A stretch of 64,000 bases of DNA from Anaeromyces robustus (Eukaryota > Neocallimastigomycota > Neocallimastigomycetes > Neocallimastigales > Neocallimastigaceae): NCBI GenBank assembly GCA_002104895.1, contig MCFG01000103.1, positions 50,001 to 114,000 on the forward strand, in the 5' to 3' direction. The notes below the pieces were generated by a model. The model saw only the letters and a list, made by a program, of their open reading frames with translations. It had not been told where the DNA came from and did no database searches. Both the position numbers and the translations under genes were made by a program. Positions 53,768 through 64,000 of the stretch are shown one piece after another. The first letter of the stretch is position 1. Every line of letters begins with the position of its first letter.

Positions 53768-56700
53768 TTAGGATGGTGAACCTTCATCCTTTATGAGATG
53801 TTCATCTTCCAAAAAGATATCAACAAATTTCATAATAATACGAATACCTAACATTTTTTCTACTATTAATACAACACTAATAGCTGTAATAAATATAATA
53901 AATGATTGGAAAAATATAAATGATATTAAAGCTTTAGTACTCCGCTTTTTTTGAGAAGATGGTGATAAAGTTTCAATTTGATTCATATTATTACTATTGG
54001 AAAGAACTAATGAATGATTAGGTATTGAGGTATCTAATAAAAGTTTGTCTTTATTATTATCATCATTTTCATTATTTTCATTCGTTAATGTTAAAGGTTG
54101 ATTTAATAATTCATCTATATTTTCTTCTTGTTTTGTTACTGAATTATCCAATTTATCATCTGAAGTTTTAGTATCAAGACGATCAAGAATGGGTATATTT
54201 GGATCAAATGAATCCTTTTTATTAATATTCTTTTCTTGATTAATTAAACTTGTGATTTTGTCATTTGGAATTGGTTGAGTTTCAATTTTATTATCATTAT
54301 CATTATTATCATTAATATCATTAATATCATTATCATTGTCATTATTATTATCATTATTATCATTATCATTTTCATTATTTTTATTACTACTTTCTTCTTC
54401 TTTATTATTATTATTTTCTTCATTAGAATTTATTATTATATCATTCTCATTTTTTTCTTCCTCTACTTTTTCTAAATTTTCATTTAAAATATTATTATCA
54501 TTATCTTCATCATTATTTTTATTTTCAACAAAATTCATTTCAGGTAATGAATTTGCAATTAAATCCATTTGATTATTTGAATTTAATAATTCTTCGGGTA
54601 TTCTATCAAGTTTATTTTTTTCATTTAGTTTTGCTAAATCTTCTTCCATTATACTAATATTACAAGAAATTACAGGAACTTCACTATCTAGATTATTTTC
54701 ATCAGCGATAATTAATTCTGATTGATCTATTGATATATCATGATCATCATATTCTTTTTTACCTTCATCTTTAATTAATTAATTATTATTATTATTATTA
54801 TTATTTTTTTTTTATTATTTTAAGGAATTATATATATAAAATAAAGATATAATTAATTATTTTTATATATTTTTGTTATAACATATTATTAATAAATCCT
54901 ATTGAAAATAATTAATTTTTAATATTTTTTTAGGATAACTTACCAAATACATTATTATCTTAAAAATTATTTTATTTAATAATAAACAAATAGAATAAAT
55001 GAACATAAAAGATAAAATTAAAATTAAAATTAAAATAAAAATTAATATTAATTATTATTATTGTTTTGTATATCTTTTTATATATACCTATATGGTATTC
55101 TGGTGGTGGTTTTAATTTATTTTCCATAAATTGATTGTTCATATCATCAAAATCCTCTATACTTTTTTCTAATTGTTTCTATTTTAGATCATAATATATA
55201 TTAAATATTATTATATAATTGTATAAGTATAATAAATTGGATAATTAATAATTAATAATAATAATTAATAATAATAAATACAATGATATCTTTCATATCT
55301 CCAGATGTTTGAACTGCATCATTAACCATATATGCAAAAGTATTAATATTATTCATTTGTCCATTTAATCCAAGTTCCTTTATCATTTCTTCTTTTTCTT
55401 TTAAAAGTAATTCTTGAACTATTTAATTATATTTATAAAATTATATTATATATATATATATATATGAGATTAATTAAGTAATAATTATTAATAAAATTGA
55501 AATTATTTTCATTGAAACAACAATATAATCATTCATTTACCTTTGGCATCTATATTATCTTTCAAGTCATTTAATTCATTATTTAATTCTTCAATAGTAT
55601 TTTTTAATATCGCTTCATTTGCTTTATGTTCCTCTATTTGTGGTTTTAAGTATTCTTTAATTATCATAATATTATCTGATTGCTCTTTTTTCCATTGACT
55701 TTCGCGTTTAATTAATTCATCATTATCTAATCAATAATCAATAATCAATAATCAATAATCAATAATTAATAATTAAATATTATTTATTCATCAAAGTATA
55801 ATAATTAATAATAAACCTTTTTGAATATTTTTCAAATCTTCTTCAAGTAATTGACATTTATCTTTTAAATTTTGAATTTCTATTATATTTTCTTCAATTT
55901 TTTTATCCTTTATTATATATATATATAACGTTGAATGTTAATACTTTTAGGCATTTATTATAATTTTTTTTTTCATAATATATTTTATATAAATTACTTT
56001 TTCTTGATCCATAGCTAATGCATTACTTAATTCAACATTCAAATTCTATTTTAATAATATTAATAATAATAATAGTATACATATAATAACATGGTATATA
56101 AATATTGTATTGATGATTATGATTATGTATATATATGTATATAAGGTATATTTATTTAATAATTTATTTTTTAAAAACAAAGATAAATTGAATATCCACT
56201 AACTTTCATTGCACCAACAGATCCATTCATACTTTGACTTAAACTTAAACTATTTTAATTTTTTTTATCGTATTAATAAATATATCAGTATACCAATATA
56301 CCAATATATTAGTATATTATCTTAATTATTATTATTATTATTATTATTGTTTTAATATAAAATATAAAAATATTATTAATAATAGTACTCTAAATCTCGT
56401 TCAGCTTTTAAATCATTAATTTGGCTACTTAATGCTTCAATTTGTATTAATAATTCTTTATTTCTTCTAATTAATTCATCTTCTTCTCTACTTTTTTTCT
56501 CAATTTCTTCTTGTAGTTGCATAAATTGTTCTTCATAAAAATCTTTTTGTTCTTTTACTTTTTGTTCCCATTTTAAATCATTATTTTCAATTTCTTCTTT
56601 AATTTCTGTTGGTATAGTTTTAAGTTGTTTTTCATATTCTTTTAACCTTTTTTTCATTTCATTTTGTTTTCCTTTGAAAAAAAATTTTTTTTTTTTTTGT

Positions 56701-57369
56701 AATTTTATTTAATTTTATATTGATAATTTAAGTAAAAAGGAAAAAAAAAATTTTTTATAAATATATATACTATTTTTATTTTATATATAATTAAAATATT
56801 TTTTTTATTTTATTATACCTTCTTCAATTTTCATGCCATCTCTAGCTTTATTAACTTCTTCAAGTGCAACTTTTAATTCTTCTTCTTTTTGTTTTAATTC
56901 ACTTAAATGTCTTTGAGATCTGTCATGAATTAAATTTAATTCAGTTTGTTGATTATTATACTGTTTTTCAAGTTTATTATATTTTGTTATTAGATTACTT
57001 GCGTTTTTTTGTTGTTCTAATTCTTTTTCTGAATACTATTATGTATAATATATATAAATTTATTATTATTTATTATAATAATAATAATAATAATAATTAT
57101 AATATATATATATATATATATAATATTAATACCTCTTTTATATTTTCCATAAATTGAGTTTCTCTTTGTTTCATAATATTTATTTCTCTTTCACTACTTC
57201 TTAATTTTTTGTTGCTTTCTTCAAAATTCTTTTTTAACTCATCTATTTCTGTTTTTAAACCTTTAATTGTTTTATCTCTTAATTTTAAATCATTACATAA
57301 ATTTTGACAATTTGCCATAGATTTTATAAGATTTTGACGTAACATTGTTGCTAATTCTTTAAAATACTA

Positions 57370-57429
<60 letters not shown>

Positions 57430-58601
57430 ATTATTATTTATATTTATTTTATCTAATTATTAGTTACCTTTTCAGTATTATCTGAATCTAATTTTATTGA
57501 TGATATATCTGTTACACTTTCAACATTATTATTATAATTATTATTTTCACTTATGGTATTTCTCCGTGAACTTCTTCTACTTGTTCTTTTTCTATCTTTG
57601 ATATTGTCAGTATTAAATATTGAATCAGTATGAAGAGACTGTGCTTCTGCATCTAATAAATTGGATATATTTAAAATATCAGAGGTTGAATATTTATCTA
57701 ATTTTATAATTTTTAAATTGTCAGAACTTGAGGTATATGGCATAGTACTATCCTTCCCAAAAGAACCAAATAATAATTCTGAATTTTCATTAGCGCTTGA
57801 TTCTGAAGGGGGTATTAAATTGTTATCATCATTTAAATCTATTGAAAAGTTATCATTGTCTATATCAAAAACTATTTTATCTTTATCTTTATCTGAAATA
57901 TTATTATTGTTATCTGTAATTTTATTATCGTTATTATTATCGTTATTATTATTAGTATTATTATTATTAGTATTATTTACATTTTTATTACTATCAATAC
58001 TATTTTTATTTTCATTATTATTCTCTATATTGCTATTTTGATTTTTATCTATAGCTGCTGGTATATGAAATTCTTCTTTTGATTTATCAACTTCTTTTGT
58101 ATTTGATTTCATATGATTATCACTTGAAAAACTTAATTCTGAGTCTGAGTCATATAAAGATATATCTTTTTCAGGTTGTGGTATGAATGACTGAATTAAA
58201 CTACATATATCATCCAGTGAAACATCTTGTATTTCAGAATCATATTGATTAATAAATAATTCCAAAGATTCATCTAGTTCTTTTAATTCAATCAAATTTT
58301 TTTCTTCAAATAATTTTAATACATTAAAAATTTCTTTTATATCAAGTCGTTCCTTATTTGGATAAATTTCAGCTATAATATCTTTTAAATGATCTTTAAT
58401 AGCATCATATTCCTCTTTCTATTATAATTTATATATAACATTAATATAGTAATACAGTAAGTACTTAAAAAAAAAATAGTATTTATATTTTATATACTTT
58501 TCTTTATTATTTTATTTAAGTATAAATACATCAATAAAGGAAATGTTACTATCCAAGTAATCATTCTTAGACTCAGTCATTATTAAATTATTACTACCCA
58601 T
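53768..58601 (-). CDS. Large coiled-coil protein with one C-terminal membrane segment (unidentified; KASH-like layout)
   Basis: Thirteen exons on the minus strand: 58601-58530, 58418-57468, 57366-57133, 57035-56819, 56671-56389, 56249-56204, 56045-55998, 55907-55817, 55726-55541, 55418-55282, 55178-55088, 54958-54944, 54768-53768. Every intron is GT-AG and phases agree throughout, giving 1123 residues. Residues 25-110 form an acidic helical domain that I do not recognise. Residues 110-340 are Asn/Asp/Ser-rich. Residues about 342-790 are Lys/Glu/Gln/Leu-rich coiled coil. A KPPPEYHI motif and a second Asn/Asp/Glu-rich linker follow. Residues about 1070-1096 are a single hydrophobic span (ALISFIFFQSFIIFITAISV and onward) preceded by KKRSTK, leaving a tail of about 27 residues ending GSPS. 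There is no signal peptide, so it is probably tail-anchored with the bulk in the cytoplasm. The layout matches KASH/LINC proteins or Golgi golgins, but the last residues are not the usual PPP-x. Function is unassigned. Confidence 0.85.
57363..57428. repeat. (ATT)n microsatellite inside intron 2 of the coiled-coil gene
   Basis: An ATT tract of about 57 bp fills most of the intron between exons 2 and 3 and sits next to the acceptor of exon 3, so its length may affect splicing. Confidence 0.9.
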
Positions 58602-60030
58602 TGAATTATTATATATCAATGAATAAATATAAATATATTATTATTATGTAATTAGTATTTTTTTTCCAACAAAAATCTTCTAAGTTTATATTTATATATA
58701 TATGATTAATATTACAACTAATAATTTAAAGATAATAATAAATAAATAAATAAATACATAAATAAATAAATAAATAAATAAGTAAATAAAAAGTTTTAGC
58801 AAAAAAAAATAATTTATTTAACATTCATTTACAAAGTTTTTTTATATTTTATTAAATGACTTAAAAAAAAAAAGTGTTTATTATGTATATATAACATGTA
58901 AACCGTTTAACTAATTAAAGTTATTATTTAACATAGGAAAAATAAAAATTAAAAAAAAAAAAAAAAATTAAATATAAAAAAAAAATAAAAAATCATAAAA
59001 TATATTTATTATTCTTTATGAAAAAATAAATAAATGGATAACTAAATTAAAAAATAAATAATTCATTGTATATATAAAAAATTATTTTATAAATTCTTAA
59101 TAATTAAAAAAAGTTTCTCCAAATTATTTAATTAAAAATGATTTTCTTTTTTTAATATTTTCAAATTTTTTTTCAAAATTTTTTCATTTGTTTACTATTT
59201 ATTTTAAATATTATATTTTTTATAATTTTTATAAATTTGTGTGTATTAAATAATTTAATATTAATTTTAATATTAATAAATTATATTAAGTGAGGTGATA
59301 TATCACATGATGTACTCTTATATAATGTTTTGGTAGTAATAAAAAAAATGATAATAAACATAAAACTATTATTTTATTATTGTAAAAATTTAATTTTCAT
59401 TTTAATCTATTAATGTAATGGTGGACTAAAATCATTGGATTAAAAAAGACATGATTGTACATATATGAAAATATAAATAATCAATATTAAATTTGAATTA
59501 TTGAAACATATTCAAAATTATATTATTTAATTAATATATATATGTTTCTTAATACAAAAGTTACATACTATAATTTTATATATTTTTGTTTGAAAAATAT
59601 AGACATATAACTTCTATTGATCAGTGCAAAAATGAATAAATAACTATATTTAGATATTAAAACATAAATAATTATAAGTAAATAAACATTAGCATACATA
59701 TTTTCTAAACTGTTTTACCTATTTTCCAAGTTAATATATATAAAACAAAAATATAGTGCTTTGACAATATGTGAAACATAACATGTGTAAAAATGAATGA
59801 ATGAATGAATATATAATATAAATAAATATATATAAAAATGAATATATAAATGAATGAATGAATAAATAAATAAATGAATTAATAAATAAATATTTTCTAT
59901 AAATATGTCATATTCAATATATAATTTATTATAATCTAATATATATAAAATATTAAATATTAAATAATTTATTTATATGATATGACAAATGTATGAATAA
60001 TTTTAATATAATAAACTTAATCCTTTAATC
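58602..60030. other. Divergent intergenic region, left part
   Basis: This is the promoter side of the coiled-coil gene. It contains AAAT tracts (58737-58790) and AATG tracts (59795-59812, 59851-59860), and a perfect palindrome GTGATATATCAC near 59296. No gene is seen. Confidence 0.5.
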
Positions 60031-60483
60031 TTAAAATTAATCCTCGACCAGTTTCTATCCTGGTTGTTAAGGCGTTTCCTTAGCATACATAAGGCTTCTG
60101 GATTGACACCGCATCTACCCCAAGCAAAGTGGTTTTCTCCTTCACGGGTTTTACACTGTGGCAAGGTAGTGCACAGGTATAGTATTTGAGGCGTAGCTAC
60201 TCACGCCTCATTAAATAATATAAGTATATGAGTAGATCTTTAAGTCTAATAATGTGGGGTGCGGCTCTAAATTATTGGGCGGTTTCCTTGGTGACTACTA
60301 TTCATATGTGGGGCTTGTAGACTGGACCCGTTATTAAGTTAGCGTTAGGGTTTAAGTACAAATGTAAAATATATGAATATACCAAGGGCGTCGACGCCGA
60401 AAAGGTAAGGCAGGGAATTTAATTCCGATACATTCATGTGAAAATCACATGATAAGTCTATAAAAAAAAATTAAAATTAATCC
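60031..60483 (+). mobile_element. tRNA-derived SINE upstream of calreticulin, 13 bp target-site duplication
   Basis: The element spans 60044-60470 between perfect duplications TTAAAATTAATCC (60031-60043, 60471-60483). The tRNA-like head has an A box TGGTTGTTAAGG (60061), CTTAGCATA as in tRNA-Ala(AGC), and CCGCATCTACC, close to the 3' acceptor side of that tRNA (CCGCATCTCC). The B box is mutated (GGATTGACACC). The body has roughly balanced composition and includes GGGCGTCGACGCC, followed by an A tail at about 60461-60470. It matches both halves of the rearranged copy at 3120-3525. It sits about 670 bp upstream of the calreticulin start codon, in the region shared by two divergent genes, and could affect their expression. 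Confidence 0.9.
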
Positions 60484-61142
60484 AAGCATTTTTTTTTTTC
60501 ATTATAATAGTAACTGTTTTATTATTGTTTTTATTTTATTAAGCTTTTTTTTTAATATTTTTTTTTCTTTAAAACCTATTATATATATATATATTTATAA
60601 AATATTTTTAATTTTAAAATTAAATAAATATTTTATTATTAATAAAAAAAGAGAAGTTACAGTATCTCTCAAAGATTCAGATATTTTTTTATTTAAAGTA
60701 AAGGTATATATTAATTAATAATTTTTTTTATAAAAATTGTTTCGGTAATGATATATAATTATAATTAAATCGAACAAAAAAAAATTATGAATCAAAAAAA
60801 GCAATAATAATAATAATAATAATAATAAAACCTTCAGTATATATAGCATTTTTTTTTTAATTTTATATTTTGAAATTATATATCTGTATATATACTTTTA
60901 AATATTTTGTAAATAAAAGTATCTCTATTATCATTATATTATAGTTAAATAAAATTAGAAAAAAAAATTTTTTTTCTTATTACATGATATTAATAACATC
61001 AATTATATATTTTATTTTATTTTTCAATAAAGAAAATATTTTGATATATTGATAATAATAATAAAATCAAATAAAACAAAAAATATATATACATATAAAT
61101 ACTAATATAGAAGAAAGAAAAAAAAAAAAGGAAAAAAGAAAA
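60484..61142. promoter_or_regulatory. Calreticulin upstream region
   Basis: A/T-rich, with an AAT tract at 60807-60829 and an A-rich leader directly before the ATG (AAAAGAAAA). By position it must contain the promoter and 5' leader. I see no unfolded-protein-response element (no CCACG or CACGTG core). Confidence 0.45.

Positions 61143-64000
<2,858 letters not shown>

Noticed and set aside
54275-54572. Plus-strand open frames over the coiled-coil gene's last exon
   Set aside because: They are antisense shadows of the Asn/Asp/Glu-rich coding sequence.
57661-58041. 126-residue plus-strand open frame
   Set aside because: Antisense shadow of exon 2 of the coiled-coil gene.

Overview
This window looks like nuclear DNA of an extremely AT-rich fungus, most likely an anaerobic gut fungus (Neocallimastigomycota, the Neocallimastix/Orpinomyces/Piromyces type). 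Reasons seen in the sequence: most of it is A/T with long A, T, TTTA and AAT tracts; genes are sparse; they have many short GT-AG introns; proteins carry Asn-, Gln- and Asp-rich runs; and one gene encodes a fungal Sfp1-type zinc-finger factor. The genus is an inference. Dictyostelium-like or apicomplexan DNA was considered and is less likely.

Five protein genes are supported. (1) 68-2471, minus strand: a gene broken into very small exons, the N-terminal part of a protein resembling the Atg11/FIP200 autophagy scaffold; it probably runs off the left edge. (2) 7857-9468, minus: a two-exon Sfp1-like C2H2 factor of 489 residues with a long polyglutamine region. (3) 51113-52572, plus: a four-exon R3H-domain protein of 344 residues. 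(4) 53768-58601, minus: a 13-exon coiled-coil protein of 1123 residues with a single membrane segment near its C-terminus. (5) 61143 to the right edge, plus: calreticulin, seven complete exons and the start of an eighth. Genes 3 and 4 are convergent; genes 4 and 5 are divergent. Every splice model was built by hand from phase-consistent GT-AG junctions and an open frame, without transcript data.

Between about 9.5 and 51 kb I find no gene. This desert holds microsatellites (TTTA, ATT/AAT), minisatellites (27, 33, 44, 46, 56 and 59 bp units), a complex 1 kb satellite-like array at 46.0-47.0 kb, and many near-perfect inverted repeats.

Mobile DNA: three insertions of a tRNA-derived SINE family (3120-3525, 31939-32448, 60044-60470), each with a perfect 9 or 13 bp target-site duplication. 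The head resembles tRNA-Ala(AGC). One copy is internally inverted within a single pair of duplications, the pattern expected from twin priming; two copies share the head but have different bodies. A 1 kb candidate element at 48940-49938 has inverted ends built of repeated 15-mers (GTTGCATTTCGCAAT) and a GGGGCGCAT module; I do not recognise it and it is the best candidate here for something undescribed. A fold-back structure lies at 19306-19545.
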